In this document: positions 1-5,294 of the stretch, one piece after another
Numbering within the stretch: the first letter of the stretch is position 1
How the letters are laid out: every line of letters starts with the position of its first letter
DNA from: an uncultured Bacilli bacterium
Lineage (GTDB): Bacteria; Bacillota_I; Bacilli_A; RF39; UBA660
Direction of reading: 5' to 3'
Assembly (NCBI GenBank): GCA_947625395.1
Contig: CANQOD010000023.1
Location: 1 to 12,051 of the forward strand
DNA: 12,051 bases
Notes under the pieces: generated by a model
Database searches by the model: none
Seen by the model: the letters and a program-made list of their open reading frames with translations, nothing else
Told to the model about the DNA's origin: nothing
Position numbers and translations under genes: made by a program

Positions 1-19
1 TTTACTTAGAATTTTACAT

Positions 20-73
20 ATAAAAAGTTCAAGTAATCAGCTATAATTATAATTGGTTAAAAATTAATTATAG
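20..73. repeat. IS left-end repeats and small palindrome
   Basis: Bases 20-49 form the left inverted repeat, matching 1208-1237 in reverse complement through the core AAGTAAT(CA)GCTATAATT. Bases 41-49 and 65-73 are also a perfect 9-base inverted repeat (CTATAATTA / TAATTATAG) just upstream of the transposase start. Two tandem TATAAT boxes (42-47 and 48-53) could drive the transposase, but no good -35 is visible. Confidence 0.5.
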
Positions 74-79
74 AAAGAA

Positions 80-1201
80 GTGATTAACTTGAACAATGTA
101 TATTGTACTAAAAAGAAAGAAAAAAATAAACATTTAACCAAAGAAATGTATGAAAAAATTGAATCCGAATATAATCATTGGATTGCTGCTAAAGATATAA
201 ATTCTAAAAAAACTATATTTATGAAACAACTTGCTAGTTCAATTGGTACAACCCTATCAAACTTATATGAAATAATTAAAGATGGTTTAATTACTGTCAG
301 AGATTACGAATATAGAGAAAGAATAGAATTTAATGCTAATACTGCATGGAATAAAAGAACTAAAAAATCAGTTGAAAGTAATGCCTCTAAAAGAAAATCT
401 GCAAAAGACTTTATTCAATTAGTTATTAAAGAATTTAGAAGTGATTATAATATCAATTCAATAGATGAGATAATTAATGATTTTAAACTCAATAGAACTG
501 ATGAAATTGAAAATATGACTACAATATGTACTGCTACTTTTTACAATTATGTAGAAGATGGTAAAATTGATGGATTTGATAAACATGAACTTCCAATGAA
601 ATGCAACAGAAAATCCAAAAATGAAAGAAAAGAAGGTAAGACAGAACCTAAAGGTACAAGTATTGAAAAAAGGCCTTTTCAACCTAATGATAGAGATGAA
701 TTTGGTAATTGGGAAGGAGACACTATTGTAGGTAGTAGAACTATTCCAAACAGTGGTGCAGTCTTTACTCTAGTTGAAAGAAAAACAAGATTCCAAATAA
801 CTATTAAATGTAAAGATAGAAAATCATTAACTATTTATAAGGCTGTTAAAAAAATTAAAAACAAATATCCTGAATTAAAAGATTATAAACTAAGTGATAT
901 ATTTAAGTCTATTACATTTGATAATGGTGTTGAATTTTCTAAATGGAAAGATATTGAAAAATATCTTAAAACAAAGTGTTATTTTGCTCATCCTTATTCT
1001 TCTTATGAAAGAGGTTCTAATGAAAATGGTAATAAACTCCTAAGATTATTTCTTCCAAAAGGATGTAACATTAACGATTATACTGATGAATATGTAATGA
1101 ACATTAATGAGCTTATAAACACAAAAATAAGGAAGATTCTTAATTATAAATCTTCCCTTGAATTATTCAATCTTGAGTTAGCTAAGCTAACTCAAATATA
1201 A
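80..1201 (+). CDS. IS30-family transposase (DDE)
   Basis: Catalyses cut-and-join movement of the element through a two-metal DDE active site. A basic N-terminal region holds a helix-turn-helix-like stretch around residues 46-69 that should bind the inverted repeats. The catalytic core is visible as NWEGDTIVG (Asp214), ITFDNGVEF (Asp281) and ERGSNENGN (Glu315). The 33 residues between Asp281 and Glu315 match the DD(33)E spacing of IS30. The closing LRLFLPKG motif is also typical. Length is normal and there is no frameshift, so the gene looks functional. The first possible start is GTG at 80. TTG at 89 is at least as likely, because AAAGAAGTGA (75-84) would then be its ribosome binding site. 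The gene is AT-rich, as is common for mobile elements. Confidence 0.92.
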   Translation: MINLNNVYCTKKKEKNKHLTKEMYEKIESEYNHWIAAKDINSKKTIFMKQLASSIGTTLSNLYEIIKDGLITVRDYEYRERIEFNANTAWNKRTKKSVESNASKRKSAKDFIQLVIKEFRSDYNINSIDEIINDFKLNRTDEIENMTTICTATFYNYVEDGKIDGFDKHELPMKCNRKSKNERKEGKTEPKGTSIEKRPFQPNDRDEFGNWEGDTIVGSRTIPNSGAVFTLVERKTRFQITIKCKDRKSLTIYKAVKKIKNKYPELKDYKLSDIFKSITFDNGVEFSKWKDIEKYLKTKCYFAHPYSSYERGSNENGNKLLRLFLPKGCNINDYTDEYVMNINELINTKIRKILNYKSSLELFNLELAKLTQI

Positions 1202-1207
1202 TCAACC

Positions 1208-1286
1208 AAATTATAGCATTACTTTACACTTTTTTATCAAAAATTCCGGTTTCTACTTGAAATTTGGCTGATTTCTACTTCTTTTT
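1208..1286. repeat. IS right-end inverted repeats
   Basis: Bases 1208-1237 are the inner right repeat (AATTATAGC then ATTACTT), which mirrors the left end. Bases 1267-1286 are the outer candidate. TTTCTACTT occurs twice here (1250-1258 and 1272-1280). A third partial mirror is CTACTTGAA near 1253-1261, against TTCAAGTA on the left. Several overlapping mirrored motifs make the precise end uncertain. Confidence 0.45.
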
Positions 1287-1288
1287 CA

Positions 1289-1816
1289 CTATTCCGCTTC
1301 AATAATTCCATACCCACCATCATTTCGTTTATAAACAACAGCAGGCTTATCATTTTCTACATCTTTAAACATATAAAATTGATGTCCTAAAAGTTCCATT
1401 TGAAGAATGGCTTCTTCTTCATCCATCGGCTTCACATCAATGGTTTTTCTTTTTAATATATTTCCCTCTTCTGTTTCTTCTTCAGCAATATCAACGAAAA
1501 CAAAATCTTCTTTGGCTTTAGACTTCTTTGAAAGTAACCGCGTTTTATTCTTTCTGATTTGTCTTTCTAGGATATCACTTGCTTTATCAACAGCCTCATA
1601 AAAATCTCCTCTTGTTTCCTCACTACGCAAGATAAAATTTTTCAAAGGGATTGTAATTTCTACAGTTTGATTTTTTCCTTTCACTTTTACGACGACTGTC
1701 GCCCGTACTTCTTGCCCGTTCTCTAAATATTTTTCAAGGCGAGCAACTTTCTCTTCAATGTAGGATTTCATCGCATCTGTAATCGACATTTTATCCCCAC
1801 GAATAATAAATTCCAT
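1289..1816 (-). CDS. hpf: Ribosome hibernation promoting factor, long form
   Basis: Binds the 30S decoding channel and, through its C-terminal domain, pairs 70S ribosomes into inactive 100S dimers in stationary phase or stress. The 175-residue length matches long HPF of Gram-positives. Residues 1-100 are the S30AE domain, starting MEFIIRGDKMSITDAMKSYI and rich in basic residues at 88-102. An acidic linker (about 103-118) follows. The C-terminal dimerisation domain (about 120-175) shows the family pattern KPMDEEEAILQMELLGHQFYMF and GGYGIIE. The start is set by AGGAGGA at 1823-1829, 6 bases upstream of ATG. It lies downstream of csp on the same strand but has its own promoter. An IS30 element begins just past its stop, so its natural terminator and downstream neighbour are not visible. 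In several Bacilli secA follows hpf. Confidence 0.96.
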   Translation of the reverse strand: MEFIIRGDKMSITDAMKSYIEEKVARLEKYLENGQEVRATVVVKVKGKNQTVEITIPLKNFILRSEETRGDFYEAVDKASDILERQIRKNKTRLLSKKSKAKEDFVFVDIAEEETEEGNILKRKTIDVKPMDEEEAILQMELLGHQFYMFKDVENDKPAVVYKRNDGGYGIIEAE

Positions 1817-1835
1817 GTTATCTCCTCCTAGTTTT

Positions 1836-1844
1836 AGTATAGCA
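1836..1844 (-). promoter_or_regulatory. hpf promoter, extended -10
   Basis: On the minus strand this reads TGCTATACT, an extended -10 (TGnTATACT), directly after the csp terminator and about 20 bases upstream of the hpf start. No good -35 is present at 17 bases, which extended -10 promoters do not strictly need. Confidence 0.55.
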
Positions 1845-1847
1845 TTA

Positions 1848-1881
1848 AAAAAGAAAAAAAACTACCTAATTTTGGGTAGCT
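1848..1881 (-). terminator. Intrinsic terminator of csp, overlapping its stop codon
   Basis: On the minus strand CTACC (1879-1875) pairs with GGTAG (1866-1862) across an 8-base loop. Two further weak pairs at the base and a U-rich run (1861-1848) complete it. The TAG stop codon of csp lies across the loop and the 3' arm. Confidence 0.75.
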
Positions 1882-2084
1882 GGCTCTTTAATTGGCGTCA
1901 CATCAATCGCTTGTAATCCTTTACTTGTTTCTAACAAAGTAAATTCTACATATTGACCCTCAACTAATGTCTTGTAACCATCATAATTGATTGTTGAGTA
2001 GTGTACAAAGATATCTTCATTTTCTTTGTATTCAATAAATCCATAGCCTTTTTCATTATTAAACCACTTCACTCTACCTATCAT
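1866..2084 (-). CDS. Cold-shock protein, CspA/CspB family
   Basis: A 72-residue single cold-shock domain that binds single-stranded nucleic acid and keeps mRNA unfolded. It begins MIGRVKWFNNEKGYGFIEY, with RNP1 at residues 12-19 (KGYGFIEY) and RNP2 at 24-30 (DIFVHYS), both with their aromatic residues. Two longer starts exist (ATG at 2102 and 2087). I chose 2084 because GAGGTG at 2095-2090 is a ribosome binding site with the right spacing, whereas it would lie inside the coding region of the 2102 start. The start at 2087 is a close alternative. The gene has its own promoter and terminator. It diverges from agrB across a shared upstream region. Confidence 0.93.
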   Translation of the reverse strand: MIGRVKWFNNEKGYGFIEYKENEDIFVHYSTINYDGYKTLVEGQYVEFTLLETSKGLQAIDVTPIKEPATQN

Positions 2085-2111
2085 CATAACACCTCTTTTC
2101 ATTCTAAATTA

Positions 2112-2145
2112 CAAGTGGTCACACCTTGCAAAACCAAGTATACCA
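2112..2145 (-). promoter_or_regulatory. csp promoter (extended -10) and 5' leader hairpin
   Basis: On the minus strand TGGTATACT (2145-2137) is an extended -10. Transcription should then begin near 2130. The transcript would open almost at once with CAAGGTGTGACCACTTG (2128-2112), an imperfect palindrome that can fold into a small hairpin at the very 5' end. No -35 of quality was seen. Confidence 0.5.
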
Positions 2146-2326
2146 AATATTTCCAATTTATTTCTCTTTTTCCTTAAACTGTTGTTTTTCGTCCTTTTTC
2201 TGTATCTTATTTGTTAAAATTTGACTTTTTTGTGAAATAAAAGCAAAAAAATTCGCTTTTATTGTCGATTAATTTTTTTTAAAAATCATCCTGTAAAATG
2301 AATTCTATACTAAGGAGGGAATTGAA
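2146..2326. other. Non-coding region between csp and agrB
   Basis: No gene is seen in this very AT-rich stretch. It holds a weak direct repeat, CCTTAAACTGT (2172-2182) and CCTTTTTCTGT (2193-2203), with 21 bases from start to start. It also holds TTGTTA (2211-2216) and TTGACT (2221-2226) as possible -35 boxes, and a perfect 9-base inverted repeat (2236-2244 / 2255-2263). The agrB ribosome binding site AAGGAGGG lies at 2312-2319. I cannot assign a firm agrB promoter. The region should contain the agr promoter and any AgrA sites. Confidence 0.5.
2236..2263. repeat. Perfect 9-base inverted repeat upstream of agrB
   Basis: AATAAAAGC (2236-2244) and GCTTTTATT (2255-2263) are exact reverse complements around a 10-base AT-rich spacer. 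A T8 run follows 9 bases later (2273-2280). It could be an operator, or a hairpin in a leader transcript. Nothing shows which. Confidence 0.5.
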
Positions 2327-2920
2327 TTGAAACAAGCATTTCTCAATTATTCTGTTTCTTTCATTTTAAATAATCAAGACAAATATAGCGAGAAAGATAA
2401 AGATAAATTGCTATATGGGCTTGAAGGAATTTACTTAACAATAACAAAAACTGTTATCTTACTTTTCATTAGTCTACTAATGGGATTCACGAAAGAATTT
2501 CTTATCTGTTTAATTCTATTTAACATAATTCGATATCCTGCTTTTGGATTTCATGCAGACAGTAGTCAGAAATGCCTTATTCTATCAGGTGCCGTTTTCT
2601 TAGGATTTACTTATTTATTTTTACATATTCCCATTACGATTTTTTTAAAAATTAGTTTATATAGTATTATCTTTCTTATTTTTCTATTTTGTGCCCCTGC
2701 AGATACACCAAAAAGACCACTTACAAATAGAAAAAAACGACATTTACGAAAATTAGCTTCTGTGATACTTATCAGTATTTATGGAATCATTATATTCGTT
2801 TTTGATGCACCAGTTTCTACCTATTTTTTAATTGCAGCCTTGATAGAAGCTATCTTTATTTCGCCCATTCCATATTGGGTATTTAAGCAGCCCTATCAAA
2901 ATTATAAAAAGTTGGTTTAA
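2327..2920 (+). CDS. agrB: AgrB-like pheromone-processing membrane protease
   Basis: An integral membrane cysteine peptidase that cuts the C-terminal part off the AgrD precursor and joins the new end to its cysteine as a thiolactone ring. The AgrB signature is complete. FGFHADSSQKC gives the catalytic His76 and Cys83, seven residues apart as in Staphylococcus aureus (His77, Cys84). The family motif APADTPKRPL follows at 123-132. About six hydrophobic segments fill the rest, and a basic loop (129-142, KR/RKKRHLRK) should face the cytoplasm. At 197 residues it is of normal length. The start is TTG, supported by AAGGAGGG 7 bases upstream. It is followed 44 bases later by agrD on the same strand, and faces agrC-agrA, which are on the other strand. 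Confidence 0.93.
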   Translation: MKQAFLNYSVSFILNNQDKYSEKDKDKLLYGLEGIYLTITKTVILLFISLLMGFTKEFLICLILFNIIRYPAFGFHADSSQKCLILSGAVFLGFTYLFLHIPITIFLKISLYSIIFLIFLFCAPADTPKRPLTNRKKRHLRKLASVILISIYGIIIFVFDAPVSTYFLIAALIEAIFISPIPYWVFKQPYQNYKKLV

Positions 2921-2935
2921 ACAGAGATGTTTAAA
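2916..2935 (+). repeat. Hairpin between agrB and agrD
   Basis: TTTAAAC (2916-2922) and GTTTAAA (2929-2935) form a perfect 7-base stem with a 6-base loop, overlapping the agrB stop codon. There is no U-run after it, so it is not a standard terminator. It could affect message processing or translation between the two genes. Confidence 0.5.
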
Positions 2936-2964
2936 TATAAATTGAGAAGAAAGGAGGGAAATAA

Positions 2965-3084
2965 ATGAAAAAGAGAGTTTCTGCAGTATTAGCAGCTGTT
3001 GCTATGTTAATCACTGCTTCAGCTAACATTGGTTGCGTTCTTTGGTGGTTTGATGAACCAAAAGCACTAGAAGATATGGACTAA
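2965..3084 (+). CDS. agrD: AgrD-like autoinducing peptide precursor, 39 residues
   Basis: Precursor of a cyclic signal peptide. The three expected parts are present. Residues 1-20 (MKKRVSAVLAAVAMLITASA) are a basic, then hydrophobic, membrane-binding leader. The core is NIGCVLWWF, with a single cysteine (Cys24) followed by hydrophobic and aromatic residues. The tail DEPKALEDMD is acidic with a proline, as in staphylococcal (DEPEVPEEL-type) and clostridial (EPKSL-type) AgrD. A very strong ribosome binding site, AGGAGGG (2952-2958), precedes the ATG. It sits directly after agrB and before a terminator. The ring should join Cys24 to Trp28 (5 residues) or Phe29 (6 residues); the sequence does not settle which. 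The family call is firm from context and layout, though no database search was possible. Confidence 0.9.
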   Translation: MKKRVSAVLAAVAMLITASANIGCVLWWFDEPKALEDMD

Positions 3085-3102
3085 TAGAAGCATATTTAAA
3101 CA

Positions 3103-3123
3103 GATAATTTGATTAAAATTATC
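3103..3123 (+). repeat. Stem-loop downstream of agrD
   Basis: GATAATTT and AAATTATC form a perfect 8-base AT-rich stem with a 5-base loop, 18 bases after the agrD stop and just ahead of the terminator. It may protect the 3' end of the short agrBD message. Confidence 0.45.
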
Positions 3124-3130
3124 ATTTCAT

Positions 3131-3165
3131 AAAGCACCTCTATATAAGGTGCTTTCATTTTTGAT
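3131..3165 (+). terminator. Intrinsic terminator of agrBD
   Basis: AAAGCACCT (3131-3139) and AGGTGCTTT (3147-3155) make a perfect 9-base stem with a 7-base loop, followed by CATTTTT. On the other strand the stem lacks a good U-run, so it is mainly a plus-strand terminator. It separates agrBD from the opposing agrC end at 3195. Confidence 0.85.
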
Positions 3166-3194
3166 TCCAATCTACTGTTATACTTCTTTCTTTA

Positions 3195-4475
3195 TCAGTC
3201 TATTCGAACAGAAAGTTTTTGAACATAAAAATCATTTAAAATTTGCTGTGTACTTGAAAATGCCTCATTTTTATTAATTGTTTTTCCTGCGAAATAAAGT
3301 CCTCGACCATGACCCAACCCTTTGGTTGTATAACCTTTTTGGTGAATCTTATCTAAGTCAGGTCTTTCCTTAAACGTATTCGAAATTACAAATTGTAAGG
3401 CATCTTTATGCATATAAATTTCTAAAGTCACTTGATGTTTTTTAGTACCCTCTGCTGCTTCAATTGCATTATCTAGATAGATTCCAAGTAAAATACATAA
3501 TTCCTTAATCGTATTTTGTTTCATATTTTTTAATTTTTTACTAATTTTAGGACTTACTTCTACATACATATTTACCTTTTTGTTTCTTGCTACTGCCATT
3601 TTATAATAAAGTAATCCTTTTACTCCACCTTTAGGAACACTTTTCAATTGTTCTACCCAATCTTTTTCAAGCACTAGACTTTCCTGCAAAATACTATCTA
3701 TTTTTTCTTGAATGTTTTTATTATTGGTCATTCCTCTAATAATTGATAAATTATTTTTCATTTCATGTAGACCCAATTGTTCTTTATCAATCCAATTTTC
3801 AAAAGTTTGAATACAACTAAATAAAGAATTATATTCATCCCTCAATCTATCATAATTAATTTTATCAGTAACATATATATAGTATAAAATAAAGAAAATA
3901 ACTAATGTGCAAACAGAAATGGTATAAGCTTCACTACTTTTAAATATTTCTAACATATTAGAATGTAATAAAATAACTACACCCAAGAATAAAACAAGAA
4001 ATAATATTGTAGAAAAATAAACTTTTTTGGCTAATCTTTTATCTAAATCTTGAAATAGCTTTTGTAGTAGTTTTATTTTTGATAATAAGACTGCGATAAC
4101 ACTGATACCTAAATTGCTAAATACCATAATATACCATACTTTTCTAGCTACGACTACATCGACAAAACTTTTCGCTATAACACTCCACGCTAAATCTGAT
4201 AGTGCTGTTAAAAGCATCACAAAACTTGCTAGTAAAAAAGCAGTAGAAAAATTTTCTTGAAATAGACTGTGATAAATAAAAATAGATAAAATAAAGGTAA
4301 AAAGAGTTATAAGTCCATTATATGTTTGTCCATAAAAGAGCAAAACAGGAATGCACATCACTAAAGTAGCAACTAACATTTCTAACCATTTGATTTTTTT
4401 AGGATTTTCTAATAAATTTTTACAAATAAGTATTTCAGAAAAAGACATAATCATACTACTTAACAGTAATGACAC
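3195..4475 (-). CDS. agrC: AgrC-like sensor histidine kinase
   Basis: Membrane receptor for the cyclic peptide and kinase for AgrA. Residues 1-200 contain about six to seven membrane segments (for example 31-48, 54-70, 77-100, 113-131, 152-171 and 185-201), which is the peptide-sensing part in AgrC. The kinase part follows. The H-box is LGLHEMKNNLSIIRG with His237. The N-box is GIYLDNAIEAAE (Asp335, Asn336). The ATP-lid glycine box is TTKGLGHGRGL (383-393). These are features of the HPK10/AgrC class; the residue after the histidine is Glu where Asp is common. At 426 residues the length is normal. The start is GTG at 4475, with AGAGGGAG as ribosome binding site lying inside agrA. The gene overlaps agrA by 20 bases, so translation is probably coupled. 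Confidence 0.93.
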   Translation of the reverse strand: MSLLLSSMIMSFSEILICKNLLENPKKIKWLEMLVATLVMCIPVLLFYGQTYNGLITLFTFILSIFIYHSLFQENFSTAFLLASFVMLLTALSDLAWSVIAKSFVDVVVARKVWYIMVFSNLGISVIAVLLSKIKLLQKLFQDLDKRLAKKVYFSTILFLVLFLGVVILLHSNMLEIFKSSEAYTISVCTLVIFFILYYIYVTDKINYDRLRDEYNSLFSCIQTFENWIDKEQLGLHEMKNNLSIIRGMTNNKNIQEKIDSILQESLVLEKDWVEQLKSVPKGGVKGLLYYKMAVARNKKVNMYVEVSPKISKKLKNMKQNTIKELCILLGIYLDNAIEAAEGTKKHQVTLEIYMHKDALQFVISNTFKERPDLDKIHQKGYTTKGLGHGRGLYFAGKTINKNEAFSSTQQILNDFYVQKLSVRID

Positions 4476-5187
4476 TACTAATCAACTCCCTCTTTTTATC
4501 TCTTGCAACAAGTTGTGTTTTCATTCCATTCTTGAAAGTAATTTCTCCTGTTTTGATTTCGTATTGTTCGATTTGATCTAAATTAACAATCAAACTTCGA
4601 TGAATTTTTAAGAAACGATTATCTAACATCTTAGCAACTTCAGACAATGTTTTTGGAATTGGATATTGATCATAAGTTGTTTGAATAATACAACGTTTAC
4701 TATCTTGTTCTTTCTCAATAAAAATAATATGCCGATATTCGATTTTGTGAAGAACATAATTATATTCATAATTCAGTGTTTTCTCACGGTTATCATAATT
4801 TTTCATAGCAACTTTCAAGGAGTCAACTACTTTTTGTTTACAATTATTCACTTTACTGATGAAATCAAGAAGAAAAAGTCTATTGCCTAGTGCTTCATAA
4901 CGATATTCACTAAAAGCCGTTACAATAATAATGAGAGAAACCCAATCATCTTCTTCCTCTCTAATAAATCTCGCAGCATCAATGCCACTACCTGTTTTCG
5001 TTTTGATATCTAGAAAGTAAACTTTAAAGCCAATTTCTGATTTAACAATCCGTTCAAACTTTTTATCATATCCTGTGAATGTATGAATTTCATATTCAGT
5101 ATCATAACTCATCATAAAGTTATGGATAATTGTTTTCATGTTATCTAAAAAGGTTAAATCATCTTCGCACACAATAAAATTCAGCAC
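4456..5187 (-). CDS. agrA: AgrA-like LytTR response regulator
   Basis: Cytoplasmic transcription activator of the agr pathway. Residues 1-125 are a receiver domain: acidic pocket Glu8/Asp9/Asp10, phospho-acceptor Asp60 in VYFLDIKT, Thr90 and Lys112. Residues 139-240 are a LytTR DNA-binding domain, with the recognisable FLKIHRSLIVNLDQIE (192-207) and a closing KKRELISSVI. At 243 residues it is close to staphylococcal AgrA. The start is GTG at 5187 with GAGGTGG just upstream. It is the first gene of an agrA-agrC pair, the reverse of the staphylococcal order (agrC then agrA). Its targets are not shown by the sequence; the region upstream of agrB is the natural first candidate. Confidence 0.93.
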   Translation of the reverse strand: MLNFIVCEDDLTFLDNMKTIIHNFMMSYDTEYEIHTFTGYDKKFERIVKSEIGFKVYFLDIKTKTGSGIDAARFIREEEDDWVSLIIIVTAFSEYRYEALGNRLFLLDFISKVNNCKQKVVDSLKVAMKNYDNREKTLNYEYNYVLHKIEYRHIIFIEKEQDSKRCIIQTTYDQYPIPKTLSEVAKMLDNRFLKIHRSLIVNLDQIEQYEIKTGEITFKNGMKTQLVARDKKRELISSVITVK

Positions 5188-5216
5188 ACTACCACCTCTT
5201 TACTATATCATTTTTT

Positions 5217-5225
5217 ATTTTATCA
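5217..5225 (-). promoter_or_regulatory. Possible agrAC promoter, extended -10
   Basis: On the minus strand TGATAAAAT is an extended -10 about 30 bases upstream of the agrA start. A consensus TTGACA lies further up (5256-5251) but is 23 bases or more from any -10, so it may be chance. This promoter call is weak. Confidence 0.35.
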
Positions 5226-5249
5226 TAAAAAACAAAAAAGAGAGTTCAT

Positions 5250-5282
5250 TTGTCAAAAAAAGGCTTTTTGCGGCCTTTTTAG
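5250..5282 (-). terminator. Intrinsic terminator of the tagO-like gene
   Basis: AAAAAGGC and GCCTTTTT (minus strand, 5280-5273 and 5264-5257) form a perfect 8-base stem with an 8-base loop and a T-run of seven. The A-rich 5' arm gives a T-run on the plus strand too, so it could work both ways. It isolates agrAC from the upstream gene. Confidence 0.85.
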
Positions 5283-5294
5283 TTCATTTTGTGC

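Larger units (their letters stand above)
22..1286 (+). mobile_element. IS30-family insertion sequence, about 1.26 kb
   Basis: A single-gene insertion sequence of the IS30 type: one transposase of 373 residues with short imperfect inverted repeats at the ends. The outer limits are my estimate. The best outer pair is 22-41 against 1267-1286 (15 of 20 positions match). A second, inner pair with a stronger core lies at 20-49 and 1208-1237. I could not find a convincing short target duplication: bases 19-21 read TAT and 1287-1289 read CAC. The right end lies almost on the hpf stop codon, so the element has replaced or displaced whatever followed hpf. Identity as IS30 is firm from the transposase; the exact ends are not. 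Confidence 0.7.

Noticed and set aside
458..682. Minus-strand reading frame inside the transposase gene
   Set aside because: AT-rich shadow of a clear coding region, with no ribosome binding site or recognisable domain. The same applies to the other frames opposite real genes at 1407, 4351, 4666, 7263, 9647, 10646 and 11355.
2306..2311. TATACT as the agrB -10 box
   Set aside because: It touches the ribosome binding site. A start 7 bases later would fall inside AAGGAGGG and leave no leader.
2965..3084. Small lipoprotein with a lipobox at Cys24
   Set aside because: Residues before the cysteine are N-I-G, with Asn where a lipobox needs Leu, Val or Ile. The cysteine lies only 16 residues from the end, and the agrB neighbour explains the gene better.
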